Positions 49,801 to 62,300 of a DNA stretch of 64,000 nucleotides are shown here, piece by piece (the first letter of the stretch is position 1; each line of letters begins with the position of its first letter). The DNA lies in assembly GCA_964035545.1 (NCBI GenBank), contig OZ037765.1:20275995-20339994 (forward strand), in the 5' to 3' direction. The position numbers were made by a program, and so were the translations under genes. The notes below the pieces were generated by a model. The model searched no databases, was not told where the DNA came from, and saw nothing but the letters and a program-made list of their open reading frames with translations. This stretch comes from Bugula neritina (Eukaryota; Bryozoa; Gymnolaemata; Cheilostomatida; Bugulidae).

Positions 49801-51178
49801 AGAGAATCAAGGTAGGTTGAAAGATTCAAGGAGAATGTCTTCTTTTCGTTGTCTTGAGTATTTTTATAGCCTATGTAGAATTTTAACACCACTGAACAGA
49901 CATGGTGCCTTGCTTGATCCTCGGATTACTATTCATAGGATAACGTTATTGGTGTTTTTATTGGTAGACTATTCTGGATGAAATAGTAGAGAAACTGCCC
50001 GAAGAGTTCAACATGATGGAGATCATGAATAAGGTACCCCCGGAGGAGAGAACTCCCTATGTCATTGTCGCATTCCAGGAGTGTGAGCGAATGAATACAC
50101 TAACCAATGAGATCAGAAGATCCCTGAAGGAATTGGATCTTGGGCTTAAGGTAACTAAAATGTCTTTTTTTTTCTAAACCATAAGATAAAATATGTATTT
50201 CTGAATATATTTATGTATGTATTGTGTATTTTTCTTCTTATTTTATTCAATGTTTTATGTTGTGGTTTTATTAAACTCCAGGGTGAATTGACCATCACCA
50301 GTGATATGGAAGATCTAGGAAATGCTCTGTACCTGGACGGAATGCCCGAGTCGTGGGCAAAGAGAGCTTACCCGTCACTCTTTGGTCTGGCTCAATGGTA
50401 TGCTGACTTGCTACTTCGTGTAAAAGAACTCGAGACCTGGGTCAGCGACTTCCAACTTCCTGCTGCCGTCTGGTTGGCTGGATTCTTCAATCCGCAGTCT
50501 TTCCTGACAGCTATTATGCAGCAGGTAAGGGTGCTGTCAGATGACAGAGTTACTCAGTCAATTGAGTCATTGAATAGGTGTTTATAAGCTCGGGAGGTTT
50601 TAGCACTAAAATTATATTTTTATTGTTTTATTTTAATAAAAATGATTATTTTTCTCAGTTTTTTATATCTTTGAACCTAATTTCACTAAAATTATATATT
50701 TATGCAAATGCCACTGGCTACAAAATATAGCATATACAATTTTAGGTTTAATATAATATTGTTGAGCAAGAAATAACCTAATCATATATTCATGTGATTG
50801 TAGATGGCACGTAAGAATGAATGGCCACTTGACAAAATGGCTCTACAGTGTGATGTGACCAAGAAGTCACGAGATGACATGAGTGGACCGCCCAGAGAGG
50901 GTGCTTACGTTCATGGACTGTTTATGGAGGGAGCCAGATGGGACACGCAGACTGGTATGATTGGCGAGGCCCGTCTCAAGGAGCTCGCACCGTCTATGCC
51001 TGTCATCTTCATCAAAGCTATCCCAGTTGACAGGATGGAGACAAAGAATATATACGAGTGCCCAGTATATAAAACTAAGCAGAGAGGCCCAACATTTGTC
51101 TGGACATTCAATCTGAAGACAAAAGAAAAAGCTGCAAAATGGATTCTAGGAGGAGTGGCTCTATTGCTGCAAGTCTAA
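14962..51178 (+). CDS. DNAH17: Axonemal outer-arm dynein beta-type heavy chain
   Basis: ATP-driven motor heavy chain of ciliary and flagellar outer dynein arms. The spliced frame uses 62 exons (exon 46 has two alternative copies), closes in phase throughout and gives 4468 aa, the length expected for DNAH9/11/17. The DNAH17 assignment rests on the N-terminus ([12 protein letters not shown] region), [16 protein letters not shown], and the C-terminal run [15 protein letters not shown] to [11 protein letters not shown], compared with family sequences from memory. P-loops: AAA1 GPAGTGKT (about 1851-1858), AAA2 GNAGTGKS (2132-2139), AAA3 GSAGTGKS (2459-2466), AAA4 GVGGSGK (2805-2811, split by an intron). 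The AAA1 Walker B region reads CFDEFNR. The start follows a 5'UTR without upstream frames of note. Exon 39 ends at a GC donor. DNAH9 is the nearest alternative. Confidence 0.93.
19525..19705 (+). mobile_element. tRNA-derived SINE in DNAH17 intron 7
   Basis: The segment has a tRNA-like head: an A-box/D-arm region (aggtttgggggttagagcg), an anticodon-like loop ctttgtaag and a B-box gggttcgagcccc (19579-19591). A non-tRNA body of about 100 bp follows, ending near aaaaaagcccttt. No 3' CCA-ready acceptor pairing was found, so it reads as a SINE and not a functional tRNA gene. Only one copy was seen in the window. Confidence 0.6.
29795..39235 (+). other. DNAH17: DNAH17 exons 27-41: AAA1 to AAA4 P-loop
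   Basis: Exons 29795-30112, 30367-30580, 30838-31118, 31464-31685, 31952-32099, 32365-32528, 35571-35719, 35970-36141, 36415-36699, 36994-37299, 37564-37809, 38087-38248, 38357-38579, 38738-38935 and 39060-39235. AAA1 ([43 protein letters not shown]) is the main hydrolysis site. AAA2 carries GNAGTGKS and [19 protein letters not shown]3 carries GSAGTGKS and [14 protein letters not shown]4 is [14 protein letters not shown]. Motor sequence is far more conserved than the tail. The junction 38579/38738 uses a GC-AG intron. Confidence 0.9.
32529..35570 (+). other. DNAH17 intron 32, the longest intron (3.0 kb)
   Basis: No coding segment homologous to dynein and no recognisable transposon protein. 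A short ACT/AGT-rich tract occurs at about 33,690-33,830 with the same make-up as the tract at 4,730-5,800. Local reverse-strand frames are short and show no known motif. It may hold old unrecognised repeats or regulatory DNA. Confidence 0.5.
41176..41345 (+). CDS. DNAH17: DNAH17 exon 46a, first of two tandem alternative exons
   Basis: 170 nt, acceptor aacag, donor gc|gtaagt, entering in phase 0 and leaving in phase 2. Encodes [20 protein letters not shown] followed by a segment with [19 protein letters not shown] and [14 protein letters not shown]; the split codon completes as Ala. It corresponds to the distal half of the microtubule-binding domain and its last helix, which contacts tubulin and passes into CC2. 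Compared with copy 46b, eight of the 56 complete codons change the residue (L/V, E/D, A/L, N/D, P/A, E/D, A/G, V/I) and the split codon is Ala against Thr. Confidence 0.93.
41527..41696 (+). CDS. DNAH17: DNAH17 exon 46b, second of two tandem alternative exons
   Basis: Also exactly 170 nt with the same phases; acceptor ccatag, donor ac|gtaagt, 181 nt downstream of copy 46a. Encodes the same segment with [20 protein letters not shown] in the variable centre and AINIV(T) at the end. It is one residue more acidic in the centre (N to D; the other acidic changes are E to D) and swaps Pro for Ala. Joining 46a directly to 46b reaches an in-frame TAG within six codons; skipping both reaches TGA within eight codons of exon 47. 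So only single inclusion yields a full-length motor. Confidence 0.93.
42092..42217. repeat. 13-bp minisatellite, about 9.7 copies
   Basis: Nearly perfect head-to-tail copies of cagttgctagtaa in the intron between alternative exon 46b and exon 47. No spacers, so not a CRISPR-like array. Confidence 0.97.
42942..51178 (+). other. DNAH17: DNAH17 exons 48-62: AAA5, AAA6 and C-terminal domain
   Basis: Exons 42942-43146, 43877-44047, 44141-44395, 44512-44734, 45013-45233, 45343-45513, 45736-46093, 46357-46592, 47161-47298, 47573-47768, 48253-48458, 49563-49811, 49968-50150, 50282-50524 and 50804-51178. AAA5 starts at [15 protein letters not shown] and carries [19 protein letters not shown]. The AAA6 region carries [20 protein letters not shown] and [20 protein letters not shown]. 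The C-terminal domain includes [51 protein letters not shown] and [19 protein letters not shown], ending in GGVALLLQV and TAA at 51176-51178. The DNAH C-termini are nearly invariant, which anchors the end of the gene. Confidence 0.93.
43727..43835. repeat. (TA)n microsatellite in DNAH17 intron 48
   Basis: TA dinucleotide tract with TATAAATA variants within the 43147-43876 intron. Confidence 0.95.
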
Positions 51179-51189
51179 GCTGTGCCACT

Positions 51190-51297
51190 CTAGACTGTCT
51201 ATACACCAGGCTGTATTCCGTTCACCTAGACTGTCTATACGCCAGGCTGTATTCCGTTCACCTAGACTGTCTACACACCAGGCTGTATTCTGTTTAT
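51190..51297 (+). repeat. 36-bp tandem repeat, three copies, in the DNAH17 3'UTR
   Basis: Three consecutive 36-bp units beginning ctagactgtctata start 12 nt after the stop codon. Copies differ at a few positions. Because 36 is a multiple of three, another frame reads as a 12-residue repeat (LDCLYTRLYSVH), which is probably incidental. Confidence 0.9.
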
Positions 51298-51539
51298 GTT
51301 AGATCATCTAGCATATATTTTACTTCTCTGTGATAATTGAAGATGTTTCACTGAAAGATTTTGCTTTTATTTATGTTTTTATATTTATTCATTTGGTTTT
51401 TTGACAGTCCATCCAGATCTAAACAATTTACTTTTGGTTAATTTATATTTAAAATAATTTTTTTCAGCCAATACAAATTCTTAAATTATTTAATTTATGT
51501 TCTAGCTATTTTAAAGTGACAAAAATGATATGTTATTCT

Positions 51540-51545
51540 AATAAA
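51540..51545 (+). terminator. DNAH17 polyadenylation signal
   Basis: AATAAA about 360 nt after the stop; another A-rich AATAAA lies near 51,765. Confidence 0.55.
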
Positions 51546-51799
51546 ACAATCTATTAATATGATATTTTAATAGCTTATCTCATGAGGAGTATATTTACAA
51601 GATATACTTACCTACTTCAGTTAATAATGTAAAAGGTGTGCTGAGTTAATATAAATTCTTGGAACAGGGTTGCTTCAATTTACTTTGAAATATTGATACA
51701 AATAACTATCGAAAGAGTTTTATTGTTCGGCACTTCCCAATATTTGTCTTTGTAAAGTACATCAATAAAAAAACAGGGTAAAGCTATTGGGAATTCAAA

Positions 51800-54700
51800 T
51801 TCAAAAGTTTTAATAACATTTCAAAACATCAATTGAAAGTAACTTAATACATGAAATATAGCAATCCAGTTTGCATCAATCCCACTGTGACTAAATAATT
51901 ATGGGAAAATAAATTAATCCAAAACATTTTTAATTATCTATTCAGTGTTGCTATTTTATAATAAAATGATAGACTCTTGGGAGAATTGAGACACATAATA
52001 TAACATCTAAGTGTCTTTCTCCACAATACAACTAGCACGTAAATCCAATAAAGAGTAATAATTTATATAATTGAGGAAAAACTAGTGGTGTTTTTGTCCA
52101 CTGTCTGGATAATTTGTCTTGGGGCATAAAAAAGATCTTTTACTACTCTTTGCAGCTTAAGCTTCATAAACATTCCTTAAATTTGTCCCTAGTGCATTTG
52201 CTGAATTGTTGTTTAGAATTTCTATTATGAAAAAAATGCTTTGAAGTTGTTCTATATAATAGGATGCACTGCATTTTAAAAGAAACAACACGTAAAACTT
52301 TTTTAAAGAAGTGAATAGCATTATAGCTAAACTATCTTACTATTTTATAATGGGCAAATGTCAAATGCCTATTTCAGTGAAATGTGGCATTGAAAACTGC
52401 ATTATTAAATGAACTCAACAACTATACATATACAACCTTTAGCTGATTATTACATTTATCTAGCTAATTATAATATGTCAGCACCCACAAAACAGCTGGA
52501 GCACTTTACATCTGTGTCATTATTACATCTCTTAATTGAAATCTTAATCAGAATTATATATCACAACTCTGTATTGGCTATTGGACATCAACAGAGATAG
52601 CTAGATTCATATTTTATCTTTAATAACCAAAGATAATTAGTGTGTGAGCCAAATAACAATTTGCTGTTGATTACAAACTACCCTATAGACAGGCTAATGG
52701 ATATAAGAATACAATAGTTTTCATCTCTTTCTATTAGTACAATGTTCGTGGCATTCGCTCAAGAGTAATATATATAATCATATCAGATAATGTTCATTAT
52801 AGCATGCCAGGCTGAGCTTATGGCAAGCTGTGTGAAGTTCATTTTCCAAGTAAATTATTCAGCATTGATTGGTAAAACTTATCAGTAGCATTATTAATGT
52901 TAATATAAAGTTGTGAAATTAGAGGCAGCATAGAAGCAGCACTAGTGTCAGCAGCTCTACAGGAATATACTGTCTTTTAAAACAGAATTGAAAGGCAAAG
53001 GAGGAAAAAATAGAAAAGAGAAACTCCACATTCATTTGCAGCTCATGAAGGTATTGAAACTTTAACTTTCTTCTACTACTAATAAAATTTCTTTCTGAGG
53101 ACTCTGTTTTACTAAAATTTCATAAGAGGTGCTTGTCTTTTAAGCAAATTGTTTTTAACATTTATAATCTCACTAGTCTGTAAAAGCTACCACTATCAAA
53201 GTTGCTTTGTCAATAAAACAGGATATTTTCATTTTTTACTAATGATGATGTTTTGAAGCCCCGAGTTATTATACTACTTCAAGAAATGCGCAAAAGGATT
53301 ATTGACCAGGTTTGAAAGCAAACAATGTTTATTCATAAGTAGGGAACATATTATCCTATAGCACAGTCTCTTAGCTGTAGGTGACCAGATAAGGTATGCT
53401 ATTTATACAAGAAATATATCACAAATGTGCATGAATACAAAGAACATTTACATAAATGTCATGGAATATCCTCCAATGACAAATACGTTGTGGAGTTTAT
53501 AAAAATACCACAGTCTACAGCCCCCATGGGAGGATGATGGTGTTATAGCAGCTGCAGCCACAAATTGAGGGCACAAAGTGTAATGATCTCTTAGTGATAT
53601 TACAAATTATAATTATACTTCCAATCAAAATTGTCATCCTGGTGATTAGATCAGATCAGCTACAGGACTATTGTGGAGAACACTACTCAGAGTTGATGAG
53701 AAAAGGTACATCACTTCGTTTACCAAAGCTTTCAGTTTTGCTTTAGATCTTTTGTAAAGCTTAAAGTCATCCATATATCAAAGAGTAAGGTTTATTTTTC
53801 TGCCTTGTCAAAACTTTTAACCTTGTTAGAGCTGATGGTGGAATTAAAGCTGTCACAAGAAGGAGTGGATATATTTAAACCAGCTTTTTGCTGGTGTAAA
53901 ATCTCCCACCATCAACCTAGTTCTACTAGATTGGAAATTTTCTTGAGATGTGAGCTGGTCTGTTAAGACATTTCTATTCTTATTGTTTAGAACAATATAT
54001 AACCATTAGTATATCGTTATCATCATTATTAATATGAATTGACCACACAAGGATAATAAACATAGCAGTGGCTGACTGTGGAAAAATATAGGAAAGACAA
54101 CAAGAGAGAATACAGACAACAGTAGCCTGGGTTATGATAACAGGGCTGGAAGCTGTAGTGAGACTCTAGGAATAGCTGGCAGGAAGCATTAGACAGAGTG
54201 CAATATTCTGCTTACTTCCATCAGCAAAGAGACTAAAAATGACATATGTTGTTAAGGTTTTAACTGGATGCTAAATAAATACGGGCTGAAAGGCTGAGAA
54301 AATAAATAGGAGAAAAAGCAATAATAGTAATAGTAACAATCATTATAATTGCACTGAAGTATATATAAATTAATGGCATAACACTATATACATAAATGTA
54401 AGCATGCAATGTCATATAGATATAGCTCACAGAGCCATACTGCTACAAAAATTGATGCAGTTGTGATAATGACGCTATGAAGATGACATGGCAACTTCTT
54501 TCCCATTGTGTTATATAATGTATACAAAAATTAGAAAATAATCACCTCTATATGCTGATAGAAAACTAATAATGCAGATATAAAGTTGATATCATATACC
54601 CATTTATAATAATTACTGGTATACATTGTTTTTAATATGGAAGTTTAAATATAGCTTTTGATTTTATGGATAATTATTAGTTTTAAAAAAGTATAGGAAA

Positions 54701-55500
54701 TACGTAAAAAAAGGAATAAATTAACAAGGGAAATGGTATAAATGATCACTTTTTAAATATGAATTGAACACTAGGTATATGACAAAAATGTAAACAGAGT
54801 CTGGAATCCACATGATAAAGCCTTCAGGCCTTGCGTTGTAGGTTTATACACACACCACTGAAAACGTTATGACATCCAATTGGATAAGGTTATATTAATG
54901 TTTATTGCTAGTGTAAACTAGGTTTCAAATGTTTAGTCATACTATACCATAAATAATTTTGGTGACCAAGATATTTGTGTATTACTTGAAGCATGTGTCT
55001 TTTATTGTCAACTAGTTTTTGAGAAATTTTTAAAAAAGCATTAACATCTCAAATGTCTGCACATCAGACCTAAACAATTTACCTTATATGTTCAGAGCGT
55101 ATATTATCCTAATAGAATGTAAATAAATCAATCTGCTTACCAAATACAAAAATTCAAGCTCACACTATATTTAATTTGATCAAGTTAAAGACTTCGTAAA
55201 CAACCATAATGATGAGTAGATAATAAATGCCCATAGATTGATGGGAATTGCACTTACTACAATATCCACTGTTTAGAGAGCTTAGCTTATCAATTTATAA
55301 TGGTGTTTATTAGGAACCCTCATCTACATTAAAGTATAAAGCGAGCATTATTCTAATTCCCACTCTCTAGTGTATACTCAATTTATACTGGTAGTTAAAT
55401 ACTGAGAATTCTGTTGAACAACTAGCTCTTTCTCACTAATTTGCTGTGTTATCAGGTGCAGTGTGGTGAGAAGCATGAATACATATTCAGTGTTGAATTT
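51800..55500. other. Intergenic region upstream of the LMO gene
   Basis: About 3.7 kb with no coding frame or repeat family I recognise. It should hold the LMO promoter and leader exon(s); the LMO ATG exon is preceded by an acceptor-like ttgaatttgtag ending near 55503. LIM-only genes are usually controlled by distant enhancers, so conserved non-coding elements may be here, but none can be named from one sequence. Confidence 0.4.
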
Positions 55501-55520
55501 GTAGAAGAAGTGCGACTAGC

Positions 55521-58500
55521 ATGAAGGTATTGAGTCAGCAAGACATATTCAGCAGCATGAACTACTCTACGGAATTAACGCCACCAAATATTTGCGCTGG
55601 ATGTTCACAGGTAAGTTGACATCTCAAGTCTAACAGTTTTAATAGCCAGACATGAAACAGACGTATGCAAGCAAATATTTGTAATTTAAACTACTGAGAA
55701 CTTTTGCATTGTGATTGGAGAATGCTTCAGTCTAATTATTCTGGGGAAACAACCTGATATTAGCAGTTTAGCCAGTGAAAGTGGCTTGTTGCAGTCTAAC
55801 TGTTATTATAATAGAGAAATATTGTATAGTATTAAATCTACATATAGAATTATGTACATTTTGTATTATGTTTAGCATAATATCACCAGATCAGGGTAGA
55901 TTGTTGCTATCAAATTAGTGCAGGTTTCATAGCAATAAAAGTTTTAGTAATATAAAAACTTTATACTTTGAAGGTAATTAAAGACAAATATCTCCTCAAG
56001 GCCGTAAACGAGGTGTGGCATGAAGAATGCTTAAAGTGCTCTTGCTGTAATTGTCTGCTCGGGGAAGTTGGTTCCTCTCTGTTTGTTAGAGCCAACCTAC
56101 TTCTGTGCAAACAGGACTACCTCAGGTTAGACTAACTATTGCCAACTCTAAGCCTGTTGTTGTGTTTGATACAATGTTGACAATGAAGTCACACCATAGA
56201 TGTACGTTTTCAGAAGGTTCTATTTAGCTAAAAATATTTCTTTGGAAAAACTTATTTATTTCAACAAATTTAAATAGTTATTTCAGTAAAATTTCCAACA
56301 AATTTATAAGCAAAAGTTGTATGAGCCTGTTTAAATTTAGAAAATGGATTAATTATAATATGATAAAATTATGAGTAATCATTAGTATAGATAAAATAAT
56401 GCATTCAGTAGCACAAGTGTATCTACAAGTGTATCTAGCATTCGCAAAAACCTCACCAACTTATACATCCTATAGTTTGTTATTAATTAGAAAAAAATAT
56501 ACACATATTTGCAGCAATTCTTGAGATAGATTAACACTATGATTTTGATTTGCATGAAAAGATAAATTCTTTAATATGTCATTGCTTTGTGCCTGCTAAT
56601 TCAACATTTTTTGTCAATTTTTTTTTGTATTGATACTAATTTTAGTTCCACAAAGTTTTCATTGTTACTCGATTGATTACATACTCATAAAGCGCAATCG
56701 CTTCCAGTCAATGCATGCTTTCAATGTTGTAAGCAGTCATAGCACTTTCACACAGCTGGTGTCAGTATTTCCCATTTAACTATTATCTTTTATAGCTAAT
56801 GCACATAATGGCTATTTCATCACAACGCATTGGCATACGACTTTCTAAAACTAGTTGTCTGTGAGGATGAATATTATGTGCAAATAGTCACTGTTTGATA
56901 AGTACAGGCTTGAATCGCCTATTTTTACAAAACTTGCATTGTGGGGTAGATAGATTTTGGAACATTATAATTATGATCTACTGAATGGTGAAAAGCCTAT
57001 TTTGCTTTTAACTCATGTAAATTCTTTTATAGTTAAACTTTTCTAGTTTTATAAATTCAAGACAGTCTTATGATAAAATAAGAGTAGCAAGTGCCATCTA
57101 TTCCAGCTACTGCAATAGCCTGAAAAATACTAACTCTTTCTGAAGCTATACTGAATAGTGCCGGACGTGAGAATACAGACACTGTCATAGGACCAAATTA
57201 GTAAGACAGTTTGATGCCATGATCAGAAATTCACATTATATTTGTGATCCATAATTATCTGCATTCAGGAAAGAAATAAACAATAGGCAGAGATTCCTAT
57301 AATTTGACATCATGATAATATTACTTCGAGTAATTAATAATTTATGTGTCAAATCAAATACACTCTGTTGGGTATTAGAAGCAATTTATAACTGCAAATG
57401 TCAAATAATACAAACATATGATATCTGATGAGGCATTTCATTCACAGCATGCTAATTTCGAATGTGCAGTCTCTACTGATAAATGCATGTTAAAGCAAAA
57501 TATTGATGTATTTTATCTTGCAATATAAATAATTAGTTTGCTAACGAAAGGATTGATGTCTGGAAGAATTTATTTAGTATATATCAAATTTATTGGCTGC
57601 ATTAGAATTAATCATCTACATACAGTGCTTATGCATTTGTTAATTAATAATATTATTTGAGGTGAAGATATCTAATGCATGCTAAAATAGCTGTTATAAA
57701 AGAACTGAAATGCTAGTATTAAATTATGTCTATGCAATTACATTGCTGTAAAATTAATCAAGGTGCCGAACTAATTTATAGTAGAACATAAAATAATGAT
57801 CTTTATGACTATAAGGCATGCTTATGCTGGTTAATCAAGAGGCTTTAGGTTTTGCCCCTAAATAATATTCTATTAAAAACCTAGTCTGAGGAGTTGTCTG
57901 TTCATCTGGTATTTATGGCTCAAGTAATGGATATCTAAAGAACGAAATTTATTATTCAGCTCACGATCAAGTTTCACTAAATGTTGGAAATTTGCAGCAG
58001 ACTCTAAACAGTATTTCTTAAGCACTAAGAGTTTTAATTGATGAATTAATAAGTTTATAAAGTTGGTGCTAATTTGAACGTCATTTAAATTTCATAGCAA
58101 TAGAGAAATTATGTGAGGAATACTTGATTTAACATTGTACATAGAACATTTATTGGACTTTAGATAACTTGAGTGAAAAGGCATGATGAAATAATCCCAC
58201 ATTATTGTACGTTGGGTAGTCAATAATATTAAGGAATCTGTGCCATGTTTTCATCTGTTTTACTGTTGTGCAGATTGTTTGGCACACCGGGAAGCTGCTC
58301 GGCTTGTCTACAGCCCATTCCACCATTTCAGCTAGTGATGAGAGCTAGAGAACATGCGTATCACATTGACTGTTTCTCATGCTACTACTGTCACCAAAGG
58401 TACTTGTAATCTAATAATACATAGTATATGTATTAAACTACTGAAAAATAATTATGATATTTTTTTGAAATCAATATAGTTACTATAAATCCTGTGTCAC

Positions 58501-58900
58501 ATTTGCATGTAATACTTGTGAGATGTTTTTAGAATATAAAATAAACATTAGCAAAGACATCTACAAAAAATGCTTAGAAAATAAAAGCTATGAAAATGGT
58601 GCTGACTATTTTAAACTGGTAACTTTCAAGTTCAGGTTTTGTAACGAGTAAAACTTCAAATACATCTACAGGTTCTGTGTGGGGGACAAGTTTTACTTGG
58701 TTGATAAGAGGATTATGTGTGAGAAACATTACATGGAGGAGGATTTGATGAACCAAGAGACAGCGTCTCTACTCAACACAAGCAGCCATGACCACTCTAC
58801 AGACTCTCATCACCTCAACGGCAGCCCCTTAACAGAAAGTGGCATAGATTTGTCATGCCGTTCTAAGGGTGATACAAACATCGACAATGCCATCTCATGA
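55521..58900 (+). CDS. LMO: LIM-only transcriptional adaptor, LMO1/2/3 type
   Basis: Two LIM zinc-binding domains and no DNA-binding domain; LMO proteins bridge LDB1/Chip with bHLH and GATA factors in the nucleus. Exons 55521-55610, 55974-56125, 58274-58399 and 58672-58900 close in phase to 198 aa. LIM1 (about residues 26-79): CAGC, WHEECLKCSCCNC, LGEVGS, LCKQDYLR. LIM2: FGTPGSCSACLQPIP, AYHIDCFSCYYCHQRF, CVGDKFYLVD, ending CEKH. LGEVGS, DYLRLFG and FCVGDK(F/Y) favour the LMO1/2/3 class over LMO4. A Ser/Thr/His-rich tail of about 45 aa follows LIM2, longer than in vertebrate LMO1 or LMO3. All zinc ligands are present. The first ATG exon encodes a short N-terminus. Confidence 0.92.
56126..58273 (+). 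other. LMO intron 2 (2.1 kb)
   Basis: Separates LIM1 from LIM2. No extra exon, RNA gene or transposon protein recognised; A+T-rich unique-looking sequence. Confidence 0.5.
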
Positions 58901-59215
58901 TTATCACTCTAATCGGAGGATACAATATGTCAGATTAATTTAGTATAATGTATTTAACACTCAATTCAGGAATAGATATAACTTCAAACGATTGAATAAC
59001 CTTTTGCATTTTCCTGGTGTGCATGCTTGCATGGTGTATTCATTTACCATAAATAAGTATTGAAAGATGTGATGTTATGTATTTTGTTGTACCAGCTTTT
59101 TTAAACATGTTTAATTCTAAGTTATAGTATTGAATTGAAATCTAATACTTATGTAAAAGAATTTCAGACTTTCCATATAAAGTATAAATATTATATTTTT
59201 ACACCAAAATTTATG

Positions 59216-59221
59216 AATAAA
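59216..59221 (+). terminator. LMO polyadenylation signal
   Basis: AATAAA about 315 nt after the LMO stop, close to the 3' end of the convergent CCDC112 gene. Confidence 0.55.
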
Positions 59222-59338
59222 ACTAATAAACTATTTAGGTAAATAAAACAAAATAAATAGCAAATGGTACTACTGCACTACCAAACTAACAACTCAAACG
59301 TATAAACAGGAATGTATACAGACGGACTAACAAATATT

Positions 59339-62300
59339 TCATAGACCTTGTCGCCATGTTGGTACCGCCCTGCAAGAACAGAGATAGGAGTTACTGCTTT
59401 ACAATAAAATTATAGAATTGCAATAATAGAGTATCAGAGCACTTTAATTAAATACTTGCATTAAAACAGAATAAGTAAATGAACAGCCCTTTTAGACGAG
59501 AAATAAGGTATGACTATATAAGTTAGTAAACATGGCTCTGTCAGAATAAAATTTCAAACCAAGCAATTAGAACTAAATTGCAGTATCATGCATGTGCACC
59601 AAATACACTTCATGAGTAGACAAATCTTGAAAAAGTGATCAACGTGGAATAAAAGGAACCCTTAAACTTTAAAAATTTGATAGAAAACTGTTGCATAGTA
59701 TAAAAATTGTACGCAAAGTAAATTTATGCGCAATATATTAAATTTACTATTTGTATTGTCAGCATAGCATTTTAATACAGCATTACATAGCAAGATTATC
59801 ATAACATATACATTGTGTAACCAACACACCTGTGCTGCATTGTGTAGACTCTACCCGCCTCTGCACTTGCACCAACCTCCTTTGTCCTTGACTTCCAACC
59901 CTGCGTAGGTTGAAGCAGCCGACTTGGGTCACGTGATACTGAAACCTCATACTACAGGAGAGAAGTAAGTTTCAACCACTAATACATCGTATGAGGGAAA
60001 AATATCAGAACACATATTATTTAATAACAAAATGCTTACCAATTGACAGCAACAAATTATGAGCACATATTTTTTCCATTTGTGGCTAAATTTCCTTTAA
60101 AGAAATACTAAACCCTTAAAAATGGCTTTATCAGTAAAAAAATTGCAAACAATTAACAATATTTTACACTTTGTTGGCTGCATAAAAATTTCAATCTGAT
60201 TCAAAATAAATGAAAGTATAAAATTCTTTGACACTACAAACGCCCATAGAATATTCTAGAGTATATTTGCTCACTTGAGAACGTAGCTTTTTCTCCCGTT
60301 CAATCCGCTGCTGTTTCCTCCTCTCAACTTCCTGTAAGTGTTTGGTTTTCTGCAGCAGCGCGTATTCATTGCGTAGTTTGATTCGCTCTTTATCCATCTG
60401 TAACTTTTCCCTTTGCTGTTCTGACATAACAATTTCATGACTTTGAGCTTCGAGTTCCAAAAACTCCGCCTCTTCCTTTTGTTGTTTCTTGTACTCAGCG
60501 ACCTGGATAAAGAATACAAGGAGCATTAGTGCTCATATCTAGCACCACCCCACCACTAGTTAACAATGAGCTATGCATTCTGTTCAGATTCTTAGAGGAC
60601 ATTGATGACAATGAACTGATAAACAAATCGCAATCATTCAGCTAGTGTTTACTATAAGTTTTCAACTGTTATTTAGAACTTATTTCTTATAAAAAATAAC
60701 ATTATTCTCAATACTGCTAGAAACGAATAGTCGGTAACATTTCAGAATCTGGGCAGACAACTCCATATTTGTGTGCATGCATGATACTTACTGGTTAACA
60801 TATATGAGGATTCATTTTATTAATTCCTGCTGGGTAATAAGTCAATGCTTGAATAAACTATATATAGTAAAAGAAATACTGCAAATAATGGCTATACTTT
60901 ATAAAATAAAATTTCTGTAATAATGCCAATTGTAATGGAGAGGGTTGCCAATTAATATTGATAGATTTTAGCGAGAAAACTATTTGATGATGGCAGAGTT
61001 GAGAAAATAGCTAATAAATGCTATAGAAGGTTGATGCGAAGTTTATTATACTGGAAGTCTGCACCTTCACTTAGTTTAAGTATCTTCACAAAACAGATGG
61101 ATATTAGAATTGCAGTTTATTACCTCTCACAGGAACTGCTGGTACCGCTTACTTCATATCTAGATTTAATTTATAATAAAACTTAGTAATTAATAGGCTA
61201 ATTAATCTAATTACTAAAGTCTTAAGTAGTAGGAAGTGGAAGTCTGGTTTAGTTTGGTAATGCTCAAATATTACAATTAGATAAATCTTAGTAAATTTTT
61301 ACTTAGCCAGTTAAAGTTTGCTTTATTAGTAGGCTATTTGAAAACACTTGTAAAATATTGTACAGAGGCAACCGGCAGGCTTTTATTGGACAAATCCGCT
61401 GATAACCAAGCAGTTAGCTAGCTCCAGCATAAAATTCTACATGCTATAAGTTTAGGCTTTAAATCAAGAAGAAATGTGATGACCTTATTTCGTAACTCCT
61501 GCTGGCGTAACTTCTCTTCCTGTGCTTTTCTCTTTCTATTGCTTTCTTCATGGAGTCGTCTCTCCTCAGCTTCAGCACGTTCCAACTCCTTTTGTAACTG
61601 CAAGAAACACATTCACCACTGTTTATAAGCAGGTAATTACAGTATCAACCCTATGGCGGTTTATAAATCTAGTTAAATTAATGATTGGCATGTACTAATG
61701 CAGCAGCACCCTACATTTTTGACCAATATTGAATGACATCAAAACAATAACATCTGGTAGTGTTCTACCTTCCACGAATCTAGTTTCTGTAACTTATGCT
61801 GCCGCTCTTTTTCCATAAGACTCTGCTGCCTCTCGGCCTGTCGCTCTGCTTCGCTGTCTGAGTCACTCAGTTCTTCTAAAGCTTCATTCTTCTCTCCCTA
61901 CAAACAACAAACTTTAGTAAAATAACATAAGATGGGTTCATATGTTGTGAAAATACTAATGACAAGCATTGCCAGAGCGCTTTTGCATATTTTGGATATA
62001 AATATCAACTGATTTACTTGCGCATGGTAAAGCTTTATTCATTATTTCACAGACCTACTGTTTAACTGGATACAAAATACTAAAACTATCTATCTATCAT
62101 CTAATTAGTTTCTATTTTCATTGACAAACAATTCATGATATCAAAGCTCAGCTACTGTATTCAGTTAATAATTGGGTGTACTTGTTACATTACTCAAGAT
62201 AAATTGTTCACCGATAAACCGTGGATAATATTTCTGGGTAAAATTTTTCATGTGTTTAGGGCAATACTGTTTACCAACTAGAAACTGAAAACCTTTAAAC

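Noticed and set aside
51139-51333. Small protein with a 12-residue repeat overlapping the DNAH17 end
   Set aside because: Lies in another frame across the stop codon and the 3'UTR tandem repeat; no independent support.
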